Shown here piece by piece: positions 55,696 through 64,000 of a DNA stretch of 64,000 nt. Position numbers and translations under genes: made by a program. The DNA comes from a bacterium (GTDB lineage Bacteria; Cyanobacteriota; Vampirovibrionia; Obscuribacterales; Obscuribacteraceae), in assembly GCA_018062085.1 (NCBI GenBank), contig JAGOSY010000006.1, positions 27,463 through 91,462 on the forward strand. The letters are read 5' to 3'. Every line of letters starts with the position of its first letter. The first letter of the stretch is position 1. The notes under the pieces were generated by a model. It saw only the letters and a list, made by a program, of their open reading frames with translations, was not told the DNA's origin and did not search any database.

Positions 55696-57795
55696 TCATG
55701 CAGTTTGACTAGTACCAGTTTGACGATTTCTGATTTCTTCTATTGCCAAATAGTTCGTCGAACCACCGGTCTTCTGACCGACCTCATTTAAGGCATAACC
55801 ACTCAAGCCAGACTTGGCAGCATCATCCATAGCAACTAATTTAGGCGCTATCACACCGATAGCACTCTCCAAAGCACCCTTAGCAGCTAGACACTGACCA
55901 AAACCAGCAAAGTTACCACTGGTCAAGCAAGCATTCATGGCAGCGACAATACTGCCATAAGCACCATAACAAGCGCTCAGGTCACCAGCCGACACTGTGG
56001 CAGGGTTACCAGCCTTAGCAGACAGAGCGCTAGCCACACTTGAGGCATTGGCCGAAGCAGACGTGGCAGCAGCTTCAGACGCCTGCAATGCACCTGGAGA
56101 AGAATTAGATAAGCGAGTGCCATCGGAGTAACTAATATCTCCAGATGAACTGACATAAACCTGACCGCCGAATAGTTCAGTTCCTTCGTTGGTAAACTTG
56201 AACGAATTGTCCTCAGCGCCATACGAATTATCAGTGGCATTGTATGTGGATATCACCTTGCCATTGGCGTCTAGGTCAGTGTAGAAATTCTCAGGGTCTT
56301 TGTGATTGATCGCACTCTGCGAAATTATCTGCCCATCAGCACCGACATACTTTGTAGTCTCAACGCCAGCAGCATCGGCACTGACGTTAACAACTTTCTT
56401 GCCTGTTTTAGGGTCGACCATCTCGGTGACAACTTGTCCAGTAGCTTCGTCTGGCTTAAAGGACGAGACGCTGCCTTCCATAGTGATGCGCCCATCTTGA
56501 CCGAGTCGCAAACCAGGAACTTTCTTAACCATTTCATCAACGGTACCACGCCCAATTTCATTGCCATCCTTGTCTCGATGAATGGCAACGTTATGCCTGC
56601 GATCGAAGGTATAAGACGATTCGTCTTCAAGCACGGCAACAGCCTTACCATTAAGGCGACCGAACTGGATCTTGCCGTCCGGTGATGTGGTAAAGGAACC
56701 ATTCTCACCAGTGTGAACAGCGTTTGGGTTTCGACCAAACTTGCCCAAGTTCTCTAGCCTGAAGACTTCTTTTTGATGGTGAATCAATTCAAGCTCGCCG
56801 AACTTCTGAGATACTACTTTCTTGTCGGCCTCGCCTTCAATTTTTGTGCGAGTATCGCCGACGATTCTTTCGTAGGAGCCATCAGCACGCTTAACTATCT
56901 TCGTGCCATCAGCCTGTGTAACCACTTGCGTGCCATCAGCGTAACGGTCATATGTTGTACCCGTCGCTTTGTCTACCACATGGCTAGATTTAGTTTGTCT
57001 ATCCCACGAAGTTTCGATTTCTCCATAGGTCTTAGTACAACCCTTATCACTAACCTTACAGGTCGAACCATCCGGGCTCTTAACAAGAACATCATAAAGA
57101 GAATCGTCTTTGGAAATCTTCTCGTACGTATACTTAGAATCGTCGAATTTGACTTCACCAAAACCATCGAGAGCCTTGTCGGTTTGTTCGGCCATGGTCG
57201 AATAAAAAGTATCTTTGGTCCATTTCCAAACATCTACAGCAGTATCTTTAATGCTGCTTGCCTTTTCACCAATCCAGGCCATAATGCCACCGCCTTCTTT
57301 GGCGGGTTCAGCAGCTTTCTCTGCCTCTGGCTTCTTCAGTTCTAAAGCAGCTTCAGTTTTCTTAGCATCGTAGCCTGCAATTGGAGCCCCCAAGTCTAAG
57401 AAAGCGAGGTTCTCTGCCTTGGGCTTAGCTAAACCTTCAATGGCCTTGGGGTCAGCCGATTTGTCAGGCTGTCTGATGTTCCAGAGAGCTGAGACTGTAT
57501 TGCCAACTCCATCATAAATTCGATTGAAGAGACTCTCTTCTTCCGGTTTCTTTGCTACTTCTTCAGGTTTCTTCGCAACTTCTTCTGGTTTCTTCGCGGC
57601 GTCTTCAGGCTTTTTGGAGGCGTCTTCAGGCTTTTTGCCGGCGTCGTCAGTCTTGCCTGGTTTTGTGGCATCAGCCACTTCAGTCTTCATCTTGTCTAGC
57701 GCGCCATCGGACGCAGCTTTCTCTTTTTTGGACGCATCAGTTTCAACCGCTGGCTTAGCGGTGTTATCGGTCGCAGGCTTTACAGCTTCTGTCAT
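55696..57795 (-). CDS. 699-residue repeat protein with KKPE array and RHS-like strands
   Basis: There is no signal peptide. The N-terminus is Lys/Asp/Glu/Ala-rich with five 7-residue K-K-P-E-(D/E)-x-x repeats (residues 54-88). The centre (about 210-540) has degenerate repeats like YD/RHS units (TYDRYADGTQVVTQADGTK, KRADGSYERI), which form beta-structures. The C-terminus is Ala/Ser-rich helical. CAGGAG lies upstream of ATG 57795. The role is unknown; such proteins sometimes act as surface or toxin carriers, but no toxin domain is visible. Likely monocistronic. Confidence 0.7.
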   Translation of the reverse strand: MTEAVKPATDNTAKPAVETDASKKEKAASDGALDKMKTEVADATKPGKTDDAGKKPEDASKKPEDAAKKPEEVAKKPEEVAKKPEEESLFNRIYDGVGNTVSALWNIRQPDKSADPKAIEGLAKPKAENLAFLDLGAPIAGYDAKKTEAALELKKPEAEKAAEPAKEGGGIMAWIGEKASSIKDTAVDVWKWTKDTFYSTMAEQTDKALDGFGEVKFDDSKYTYEKISKDDSLYDVLVKSPDGSTCKVSDKGCTKTYGEIETSWDRQTKSSHVVDKATGTTYDRYADGTQVVTQADGTKIVKRADGSYERIVGDTRTKIEGEADKKVVSQKFGELELIHHQKEVFRLENLGKFGRNPNAVHTGENGSFTTSPDGKIQFGRLNGKAVAVLEDESSYTFDRRHNVAIHRDKDGNEIGRGTVDEMVKKVPGLRLGQDGRITMEGSVSSFKPDEATGQVVTEMVDPKTGKKVVNVSADAAGVETTKYVGADGQIISQSAINHKDPENFYTDLDANGKVISTYNATDNSYGAEDNSFKFTNEGTELFGGQVYVSSSGDISYSDGTRLSNSSPGALQASEAAATSASANASSVASALSAKAGNPATVSAGDLSACYGAYGSIVAAMNACLTSGNFAGFGQCLAAKGALESAIGVIAPKLVAMDDAAKSGLSGYALNEVGQKTGGSTNYLAIEEIRNRQTGTSQTA
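57532..57636 (-). repeat. Five 21-base units encoding KKPE(D/E)xx
   Basis: In-frame heptad-like units within the 699-residue protein gene; the copies differ by a few bases, indicating older duplication. Confidence 0.85.
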
Positions 57796-58176
57796 GACCT
57801 GGTGAAACTCCTGAGAACACTAACCGTTTGAATAATTAGTATTGATGCTGCTTTCGAGAGAGGACAAGTGGTAAGTGTTCCTATTCTGATTGTCGCCAAA
57901 TACCTTGTCAACGTGCGACTACGTATTTCTCCCATGCTTTTCTTCGTATTATTCCCATAAAATGCCAAGAATTAATAATATACATGCCCCCAAAATAGCT
58001 CAATAAAACCGCTGAACTTACTTATATAGGGCCAGATGCGGGAAATTGGGCCGTCTTGCTATAGAATTGCTACTACGCCATCGTATAGACAGAACCAGTT
58101 TATATCTAGAAGGCTAAACATAAGACCAAGCTCAGGCCCTAAAACAGAGTAATAAGACAAAGGAAGACCGGAATCG
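57796..58176. other. Divergent promoter region
   Basis: About 380 bases, AT-rich, between the minus-strand repeat protein and the plus-strand lipoprotein. I see AT-rich -10-like patches (for example TATAGA near 58060) but no clear -35, repeat or RNA structure. Confidence 0.4.
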
Positions 58177-59112
58177 ATGACAGTGACTAACTTTGCCCCA
58201 GGACAGTTCAAATCGAAGCTAGCAGCGCAAGTCGCACTACTCAGCCTTACTATCATCATCAGTTCAGTGTCTGTGCTGACATTAGCTGGCTGTCAAACCG
58301 TCAAGCTATCGCCAACCACCTCACAGCCTAGCGGTGGAAATGCTGCCAGCACTCCAGTAGCTGGCAATTGGCAGGTCTCTTACTCAGTGGGCGGTGAAAC
58401 CCAATCAGCTCATATGAATATTAGTCAGAGCGGCACTTCATTTCAGGGTGTCGGAGTAGACGATAGCACCCAAGGCAATTTTGTCATCGACGCCGGCGTC
58501 ATCAACGGCAAATCAATCACTTTTCACAAACGCTATCACGTCGAAGAAAATCCCAATTTGCCGCCAATCATTTATATAGGCAGTTTTGAGATGGCCAAAA
58601 CCGCCGAGTACAGTGGCCCATATATGTCAGGTACATACAAAGCCACTCAGAACGGTAAGGTGGTGGAAGGTCAATGGGACGCCCAAATAGATAGCGGAGG
58701 TGCAACCGCTACCCCTACCCAAGCGGCTAGCCAACAGCCAGTAGCGCCCCAAGCCACCGGCAACCGTCGCCCTGATCTTTCAGGTAAATGGGATGCTGGT
58801 TACGAGTTCGAGTTTAAGACTGTCCATGCCAGGATGTATCTGGAGCAAGAGGGCACCAAGATTACTGGTCACGGCATGGATAAAGCCAACAAAGAAGCTT
58901 TCAAGGTTAAAGGTACTTACACCTATCCCAATTTAAAAATGTGGGTGACCTATTTGCCAGTTAAAGCCGGTCCCAAGACCAAAGCCAAATCAGAGCGCAC
59001 CCTTGAATTTCGCGGCAAAGCAGACAGCGTTAATGAAGCTGAATATCAAGGCACACGCCTAGAAGGCAAAACCAATGGTGGTGGCATGTGGATGGCGGAG
59101 CAAGTGAAATAG
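58177..59112 (+). CDS. Lipoprotein with two lipocalin-like domains
   Basis: A lipoprotein signal with lipobox L-A-G-C (Cys39) is followed by a short linker and two similar beta-barrel units (about 58-175 and 195-311): GNWQVSYSVGGETQSAHM and GKWDAGYEFEFKTVHARM show the same opening strand and W position. The units look like internal duplicates of a lipocalin-like fold that binds small hydrophobic ligands. The protein should sit in the outer leaflet of the envelope. It ends before a bidirectional terminator. Confidence 0.7.
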   Translation: MTVTNFAPGQFKSKLAAQVALLSLTIIISSVSVLTLAGCQTVKLSPTTSQPSGGNAASTPVAGNWQVSYSVGGETQSAHMNISQSGTSFQGVGVDDSTQGNFVIDAGVINGKSITFHKRYHVEENPNLPPIIYIGSFEMAKTAEYSGPYMSGTYKATQNGKVVEGQWDAQIDSGGATATPTQAASQQPVAPQATGNRRPDLSGKWDAGYEFEFKTVHARMYLEQEGTKITGHGMDKANKEAFKVKGTYTYPNLKMWVTYLPVKAGPKTKAKSERTLEFRGKADSVNEAEYQGTRLEGKTNGGGMWMAEQVK

Positions 59113-59122
59113 CAAAAAGCAA

Positions 59123-59160
59123 AAAAAAATGGTTTCCATGGAAACCATTTTTTTGCTTTT
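59123..59160. terminator. Bidirectional intrinsic terminator
   Basis: A palindrome centred at 59138-59139 (TGGTTTCC and GGAAACCA) extended by A and T runs, between two convergent genes. Confidence 0.85.
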
Positions 59161-59200
59161 GAAGAGACTAACTAGACCAAATCTAATGATAAATCTAGTT

Positions 59201-60454
59201 CTAAATCACGCCCAACTTCTTGCCAACACTAGCAAAAGCTGCCAGCGCCCGGTCAAGATCTTCCACTTCATGAGCAGCCGAAATCTGCACTCTAAGGCGG
59301 GCTTCGCCATTTGGCACCACTGGATACCAAAGACCACGCACATAGACTCCCTGTTCTAACAATTGATTAGACATATCCATGGCAGTAGCAGCCTCGCCAA
59401 CCATAACTGGAACAATCGGGTGGATACCCTCCAAGATTGTGAATCCAAGCCGTTTTACTTCTTTTCTAAAGTAGTCGGTATTTTGATGCAGCTTCTCGAC
59501 CAGACTAGAATCTTCTTCAAGGATGTTGAGAGCTTCGATAGCCGCAGCTACGATAGCTGGCGGCAGCGAATTGGAGAAAGTATAAGGCCGCGATTTTTGT
59601 CGCATGAAATCGATCAAGTGCTTCTTACCAGCAATGAAACCGCCGGCAGCTCCACCCAAAGCTTTACCTAGTGTGCCAGAAATCACATCTATCTTACCGT
59701 GCACGCCACAATGCTCAGGAGTACCGCGACCAGTGGCACCGAGAACACCCGTCGAATGAGACTCATCAACAAAGAGCAAGGCGTCATTGTCCTTAGCCAT
59801 TTCCACAAATTCTTTCAAATTGGCATATTCACCTTCCATGCTGAAGACACCATCAGTGGCGATAACAGAGAGGCGATAGTCTTTTGCTTTGTCAGCTGCT
59901 AGAGCTGTGCGCAGCTGCTGAATATTATTGTGCTTATAGGCATTTAAGTCAGTCGTCTTAACGGCAATACGCGAGAGCCTAATACCATCGATGATACTGG
60001 CATGATTGAGAGCATCAGAGTAAATCACGTCGCGATAATCAGTAGCACCAAGTTGAGCACCAAGCAAAGCGGCAAAAAATGCTTCGTTAGCAGCAAAACA
60101 AGAAGAGTGCAAAATTGCCGCCTCTGTACCTAAGAAGCGAGCGATGCGCTCTTCTAGTTCAAGGTGAATTGGTTGAGTGCCACAAATAAAGCGAACTGAG
60201 GCTAAACCATAACCATACTTATCGAGACCTTTCTTGGCAGCCTCTACAATTCGGGGATGATTTGCCAGACCCAAGTAGTTATTAGAAGCAAGCATCACCT
60301 GAGAGCGGCCATTGGCTTGCACCACTCCACCCATTCGACCTTCTACCGGCACTTCATACTTATAGGTCTTAGCTTCTTTGGCTTGGGCAAGCTCGTGTTC
60401 AAGGGCTTGATAGAGTGATTTCACTCCTAGTTTTTTAGCAACGCTCTGGCTCAT
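59201..60454 (-). CDS. kbl: 2-amino-3-ketobutyrate CoA ligase (glycine C-acetyltransferase)
   Basis: A PLP enzyme of the alpha-oxoamine synthase family (417 residues). The PLP lysine is Lys264 in [20 protein letters not shown] and [10 protein letters not shown] are also typical. It splits 2-amino-3-oxobutyrate with CoA to glycine and acetyl-CoA. AGGGGTG precedes its ATG, and it lies ten bases after the threonine dehydrogenase gene, so the operon carries out threonine to glycine. BioF-like activity is less likely given that neighbour. Confidence 0.9.
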   Translation of the reverse strand: MSQSVAKKLGVKSLYQALEHELAQAKEAKTYKYEVPVEGRMGGVVQANGRSQVMLASNNYLGLANHPRIVEAAKKGLDKYGYGLASVRFICGTQPIHLELEERIARFLGTEAAILHSSCFAANEAFFAALLGAQLGATDYRDVIYSDALNHASIIDGIRLSRIAVKTTDLNAYKHNNIQQLRTALAADKAKDYRLSVIATDGVFSMEGEYANLKEFVEMAKDNDALLFVDESHSTGVLGATGRGTPEHCGVHGKIDVISGTLGKALGGAAGGFIAGKKHLIDFMRQKSRPYTFSNSLPPAIVAAAIEALNILEEDSSLVEKLHQNTDYFRKEVKRLGFTILEGIHPIVPVMVGEAATAMDMSNQLLEQGVYVRGLWYPVVPNGEARLRVQISAAHEVEDLDRALAAFASVGKKLGVI

Positions 60455-60464
60455 GCTGCACCCC

Positions 60465-61673
60465 TTAATTATTATCTTGTGGACTAAAGACCAATTTCAT
60501 TTCTTTGCCGCTAATCAAAGATTCAAAAGCACTCTGATAGTTTTCTAGTGGATATAGACCCGGGGCAATTATGCGCGAGAGACGCTCTTGCAAGCCATTG
60601 TGGTCTTCTTTGAGCAAGTTGAGCATTGTTTCCCAAGTATCGAACATACGCCGACCAAAGATTCCTTTGACCGTCACCCCCTTCCAGATAACACCATTGG
60701 CGATATCAAAATTAGCCAGCGGTTTACGGGCAATGCCGAGCAAAATTACTAAACCGCCATTGCGAACAATTCTGAAAGCATCTGTATATGCGGGTGGAGA
60801 GCCAGACATCTCAAGCACCACATCGACACCATTAGCTCCGGTCTCGTATTTGTCTACAGCTGAATAAAGTTCATTGGAACCCTTACTTACATCAAAGCAA
60901 TAACGAACGCCAAAATCTGAAGCAAGTTTGAAACGTCTATCTACGTCAGCAGCCTCAGTGAGATAAATTCGCGATGCACCAAAGTCTTTGCAGAGAGCAG
61001 CAGCCATTAAACCAAGCGGTCCGGCGCCAAGAATAGCCACCGATTTCCCCCGCACATCGGCCTCAGAAACGGTGTGCACGGCATTGCCAAAAGCATCTAG
61101 CAAGGCGCCAATGCGTGGCGGAATTATTGACGTGTCTCCGTCTTTGCCGAGCAAAATGACGTTCTTGTAAGGCACAGTAACGGCGCGAGCAAAACAACCG
61201 TCTAGGTGTACGCCTTTGACTTTGACTGAAGTACAAATATGTTCGCTGCCGGTGCGGCACAGTAAGCAATGCCCGCAAGCAAGGTGCATCTCTGCTGTGA
61301 CGTAGTCACCTACTTCTACTCTTAAGTGATCAGGAGCCGCCAAGCTGCTGGCTTGAGCACCGGCCCCAACCGCTTCTACTATGCCGCAAAATTCATGACC
61401 AACAACTATAGGAGAATATTTAGCACTTCCTATATAGCGTTTCATCTCATTGCGAATACCTTCGCTCTGAGCACTGGTGAAGATACTTTTGTCTGTTCCA
61501 CAAACGGCCGTTGCCAGAACTTTGATTTTCACTTCATCAAGTTTCATTTGCGGCTCAGGATGAGCAGTCATTAAGGTCAGACCGTCTTTATCAAGGTCTT
61601 CTTTGACCAGACACTTCATTACGGCCAGAGCTTGGTCACTCATTGAATTTTCACTTAGGTTGGATATGGCCAT
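60465..61673 (-). CDS. tdh: L-threonine 3-dehydrogenase
   Basis: A zinc-dependent medium-chain dehydrogenase: catalytic site residues in AVCGTDK and GHEFCGIVE, four structural cysteines (CGHCLLC and HIC), and the NAD loop [12 protein letters not shown]. It makes 2-amino-3-oxobutyrate, the Kbl substrate, with NAD. At 402 residues it is longer than E. coli Tdh (341), with a longer N-terminus and insert. ATG 61673 is followed by others in frame at residues 11 and 19; family members begin close to MKCLVKED (Met19). Assignment as Tdh rather than another MDR rests mostly on the Kbl neighbour. Confidence 0.8.
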   Translation of the reverse strand: MAISNLSENSMSDQALAVMKCLVKEDLDKDGLTLMTAHPEPQMKLDEVKIKVLATAVCGTDKSIFTSAQSEGIRNEMKRYIGSAKYSPIVVGHEFCGIVEAVGAGAQASSLAAPDHLRVEVGDYVTAEMHLACGHCLLCRTGSEHICTSVKVKGVHLDGCFARAVTVPYKNVILLGKDGDTSIIPPRIGALLDAFGNAVHTVSEADVRGKSVAILGAGPLGLMAAALCKDFGASRIYLTEAADVDRRFKLASDFGVRYCFDVSKGSNELYSAVDKYETGANGVDVVLEMSGSPPAYTDAFRIVRNGGLVILLGIARKPLANFDIANGVIWKGVTVKGIFGRRMFDTWETMLNLLKEDHNGLQERLSRIIAPGLYPLENYQSAFESLISGKEMKLVFSPQDNN

Positions 61674-61912
61674 GAAATACGCCTTTGCAGTTTACAGATT
61701 GAAACGCAAACAAATTTACTTCACATCAGCTGTAAAGCTCAAGCCATTGATTGCCGTGCGATTTACCGTATTTCCACCCCCCTAATTCAGTGCCAATATA
61801 GTCCCTTAGCGTTTCTTTAGTTGCCAAGGATGTTCCGGGCACCTACAGTAATTGCATCACCTCAACAATTTCTTCATTATTCAAATCAAGATATCTACAA
61901 AAGGAACAAGCA

Positions 61913-62254
61913 ATGAATTTCGATCCAGCATCTTTCGAACACATCGACTTTGACCTCGGCCAACTCAATAGCCGAGTAAGCGCTCAAATAAATGCCATAG
62001 AGAGTGCCATCGAAAATACGGTGGTAGAAACCATCGTCATGGGCAGCGGCGGCCCAGAGAATAGAGAAACAACAGAGGCTGGTTTACGCTTCGTCCGACA
62101 TCTTTTGGCCAACTCTAAGTCGATGCGCTTCGGCTTTATGCCCAACCTCAAAGATATGAATAATATTCGCAATCTAGCCCAAGACTATATTCGCACTTGC
62201 GGCAACGGCCCATTAGCCCTTGAAACTATGTACGAAGTGATTCAACCACAGTAA
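61913..62254 (+). CDS. Small conserved-looking protein, unknown function
   Basis: A 113-residue soluble protein with an acidic start and helical body (GLRFVRHLLANSKSMRFGFMPNLKDMNNIRN). AAAGGAAC precedes the ATG and a strong terminator follows, so it is a real monocistronic gene. I do not recognise the family; no signal peptide or membrane segment. Confidence 0.7.
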   Translation: MNFDPASFEHIDFDLGQLNSRVSAQINAIESAIENTVVETIVMGSGGPENRETTEAGLRFVRHLLANSKSMRFGFMPNLKDMNNIRNLAQDYIRTCGNGPLALETMYEVIQPQ

Positions 62255-62279
62255 CTGACAAATTTGAACACAAGTTTAT

Positions 62280-62314
62280 AGAGAAGGCTCACTATTGAGC
62301 CTTCTCTTAGTTTT
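62280..62314 (+). terminator. Intrinsic terminator
   Basis: A 12-base arm (62280-62291) pairs perfectly with 62296-62307 around a 4-base loop and is followed by TAGTTTTT. Confidence 0.9.
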
Positions 62315-62343
62315 TCTGACTTTAGGAAGCAGGATGCCTCTAA

Positions 62344-62865
62344 CTATTTCTCGTCGACCTCAGCAGCGGTAGGATGAGCAATGAGATCTTCTAGAGCACT
62401 TTGAAATTTATCAGGCTCCATGTAGCCACTTAAGCGACCGATGAACTTACCATTAGTATTGAATACCAGAGAACAAGGGAAGCCGTGCACATGATATTTC
62501 TTGGCCGCAGCTTTGCCTTCCTTAGAACCCTCAGCATTGAGCTTGACGCAAATGAACTTAGACTTTAGATATTTGACCATTTGATCGTCTTGAAAAGTAT
62601 CTTTATCAAGCTTCTTGCACCAACTGCACCAGTCAGTGTAGACATCAGCAAGCACATACTTCTGCTTCGCCTTGGCCTCAACTAACGCGCCATCAAGACT
62701 AGCCTTCCACCCGACTCCGAGATTAAACGCGCCAGCTGAATTATGGCCACCCGATACAGTACCGGGGAAAGTAACAATAGCGCCAACAATGCCACCAGCT
62801 AGAGCTGCAGAACTAGCTACCAGTAGTAAAGCTCGAGCAACCCGCTTCTTAGATTTCTGCTTCAT
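62344..62865 (-). CDS. Membrane-anchored thioredoxin-like protein
   Basis: An N-terminal basic start and hydrophobic helix (about 9-33) anchor a thioredoxin fold with the active W-C-S-W-C (Cys80, Cys83) and the cis-Pro region HGFPCSLVF. The layout resembles the C-terminal thioredoxin of DsbD or periplasmic thiol reductases. Extra Cys96 region (FICVKLNA) is also seen. AGGGGATG precedes the start. It would reduce disulfides outside the cytoplasm; a partner could be the DCC or other exported proteins. Confidence 0.8.
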   Translation of the reverse strand: MKQKSKKRVARALLLVASSAALAGGIVGAIVTFPGTVSGGHNSAGAFNLGVGWKASLDGALVEAKAKQKYVLADVYTDWCSWCKKLDKDTFQDDQMVKYLKSKFICVKLNAEGSKEGKAAAKKYHVHGFPCSLVFNTNGKFIGRLSGYMEPDKFQSALEDLIAHPTAAEVDEK

Positions 62866-62957
62866 TACATCCCCTCTATCACCAACTCTTTTTTTGGCGA
62901 TGAAACCTTCGACGACGGCCTATTAGTTTTGTTTCCCGCTGTTTTCACTTTGTCTTG

Positions 62958-64000
62958 CTAGTTACCGCTAGGTAAATCTAATACTTCAGTGCGCACAATT
63001 TTTAGAGGGGGGAAGCCGCATTTCAAAAAGCGATCGTGAAAATCTCGTTGATCGAACTTGTCGCCCATTTTTGCCATGTACTCAGCTTTCAAAGCAATAA
63101 TCTTGAGTTTACCCAGTGTGTAGACAAGATAAGTCGGGTCTTTAGTACCACGCTTGGTTTCACGCTCTGCATTGGCTTTTTCCATGAATCCTTCTTTAAT
63201 GAAAAATTCGCGCCCGTTATCATAAGACAAGCCACGAGTGTGCATTTCGATGCCGACTATGTATCGACAAACACGCAACAGAGCATCATGAATCTGCACT
63301 AATTCAAGCTTCTCTTGTTCCAGCTTTTCTCGCTCTGGCTTCTTGTCTTTGTAATTTGATTCGTGAGCAGCCGCTGGCAACCCTTGTTCTATCATCAGCT
63401 GCTCGCAATAGTGCGCCCACCCCTCTGCATTTGATGAGCAGCCTAACAACTTACGCACCTTCGATGGTGCATGCTTGACCCAAAGAAACTGCACGTAGTG
63501 ACCAGGATAGGCCTCGTGCACACTGGTATTAAGCAAGTCAGCATAGCTAAAGAAACGCATATGCTCTTCAATGCGCTTCTTATCCCAGTCGCTTTCTACT
63601 GGTGTGACGTAATAGAAAGCTTCTTTGGCGGTATCTTCGTACGGACCAGGAGTATCCATAGAAGCAAATGTAAGTGCGCGCATGAAAGATGGGCTCTCGG
63701 CCACAGTCACCCTGTCTTTAGACGGTATGGTGACAATTTTCTTCTCTTCAATAAAAGCGGCAATGCGATCTAAAACATTGGCTGTAGACGAAACCAGTTT
63801 ATCTGGCTGGGGATGCTCGCTAGCTATGCTCTCGAAACATTCAAGGGCACTTACTTTAGGATTAATCTCATGGGCTAATTGCTTGAAACGAGCTTGTAAC
63901 CTGCGCAACTCTTTGTAGCCATTGGCAAGAATTACATCGAGTTTCTCATCTTCCATTTCATCAAATGCAAGCTTCTTCACGTAGGCCGCTTCACCGATGG
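62958..64000 (-). CDS. DUF885 family metallopeptidase-like protein, cut by the window edge
   Basis: The C-terminal part of a DUF885 protein: the motif H-E-A-Y-P-G-H (HExxPGH, likely metal-binding), then FLWVKH and WAHYCEQL, are diagnostic. Full members have about 550-600 residues and this frame has about 347, still open at base 64000 (reading IGEAAYVKKL), so the N-terminus lies beyond the window. The internal GTG at 63980 is not the true start. The family is thought to be a carboxypeptidase-like group; the substrate is unknown. Confidence 0.8.
   Translation of the reverse strand, partial: IGEAAYVKKLAFDEMEDEKLDVILANGYKELRRLQARFKQLAHEINPKVSALECFESIASEHPQPDKLVSSTANVLDRIAAFIEEKKIVTIPSKDRVTVAESPSFMRALTFASMDTPGPYEDTAKEAFYYVTPVESDWDKKRIEEHMRFFSYADLLNTSVHEAYPGHYVQFLWVKHAPSKVRKLLGCSSNAEGWAHYCEQLMIEQGLPAAAHESNYKDKKPEREKLEQEKLELVQIHDALLRVCRYIVGIEMHTRGLSYDNGREFFIKEGFMEKANAERETKRGTKDPTYLVYTLGKLKIIALKAEYMAKMGDKFDQRDFHDRFLKCGFPPLKIVRTEVLDLPSGN

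Noticed and set aside
56773..57345. 190-codon plus frame inside the 699-residue gene
   Set aside because: Antisense shadow of a longer, well-supported gene.

Overview
The window reads as one chromosome segment from a bacterium with many exported proteins: lipoproteins, TPR proteins, Tad-like surface proteins, and GT-C-like and other polytopic membrane proteins. The long IspH (about 420 residues, the cyanobacterial length class), a caspase-TPR protein, a collagen-like protein, KPE-rich low-complexity proteins and moderate base composition point to a non-photosynthetic cyanobacterial lineage (Vampirovibrionia/Melainabacteria, perhaps Obscuribacterales). That placement is inference from gene content and remembered family features; there is no rRNA or tRNA here, and I saw no phage, insertion sequence or CRISPR array.

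Layout. 0-3.4 kb: a lipase-like hydrolase, an MFS-like membrane protein without a normal start codon, and a TrmJ-type RNA methyltransferase. 3.6-16.9 kb is the most unusual part: two HTTM modules (HTTM = vitamin K-dependent gamma-carboxylase-like membrane domain), each with a ~210-residue partner protein and a TPR protein nearby. They flank a surface-protein cluster made of a TadE-like protein, a TadG-like von Willebrand A protein with a very large insertion, and a collagen-like protein with 153 uninterrupted Gly-X-Y triplets on a TadE-like N-terminal anchor. 16.9-22.3 kb (minus): tandem GT-C-like membrane proteins and a duplicated TPR/retropepsin-like protein. 22.5-32.5 kb (minus): a probable lipid or acyl-amino-acid pathway with two histidine-rich membrane paralogs, three short-chain dehydrogenases, a DUF962/Mpo1-like protein, a GH3 acyl-adenylating ligase, an enolase-superfamily epimerase/racemase and a hydrolase with Cys in the nucleophile position. 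32.9-34.9 kb: three small envelope/lipid genes. 35-40.6 kb (minus): Ppx/GppA, HemY, HemE, IspH. 40.8-46.4 kb: a small exported protein preceded by a 13-bp repeat array, a 1190-residue low-complexity protein and a receiver-like protein with four KWGDLDAI-type motifs. 46.4-64 kb: pterin dehydratase, HtrA protease, a cysteine-cluster protein, caspase-TPR, a large membrane protein, a 699-residue repeat protein, a lipocalin-like lipoprotein, the Kbl-Tdh threonine degradation pair, a thioredoxin and a truncated DUF885 gene.

Genes are tightly packed, with many 1-4 base start/stop overlaps (TAATG, ATGA) and frequent TTG or GTG starts backed by good ribosome binding sites. Four strong intrinsic terminators are visible. 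Several promoter regions carry short direct repeats with 10- or 11-bp period (7.68, 10.96, 14.05 and 24.98 kb), the layout bound by OmpR/PhoB-family response regulators. They lie upstream of the surface-protein cluster, the second HTTM operon and the histidine-rich membrane pair, so these may be co-regulated; that is a hypothesis.
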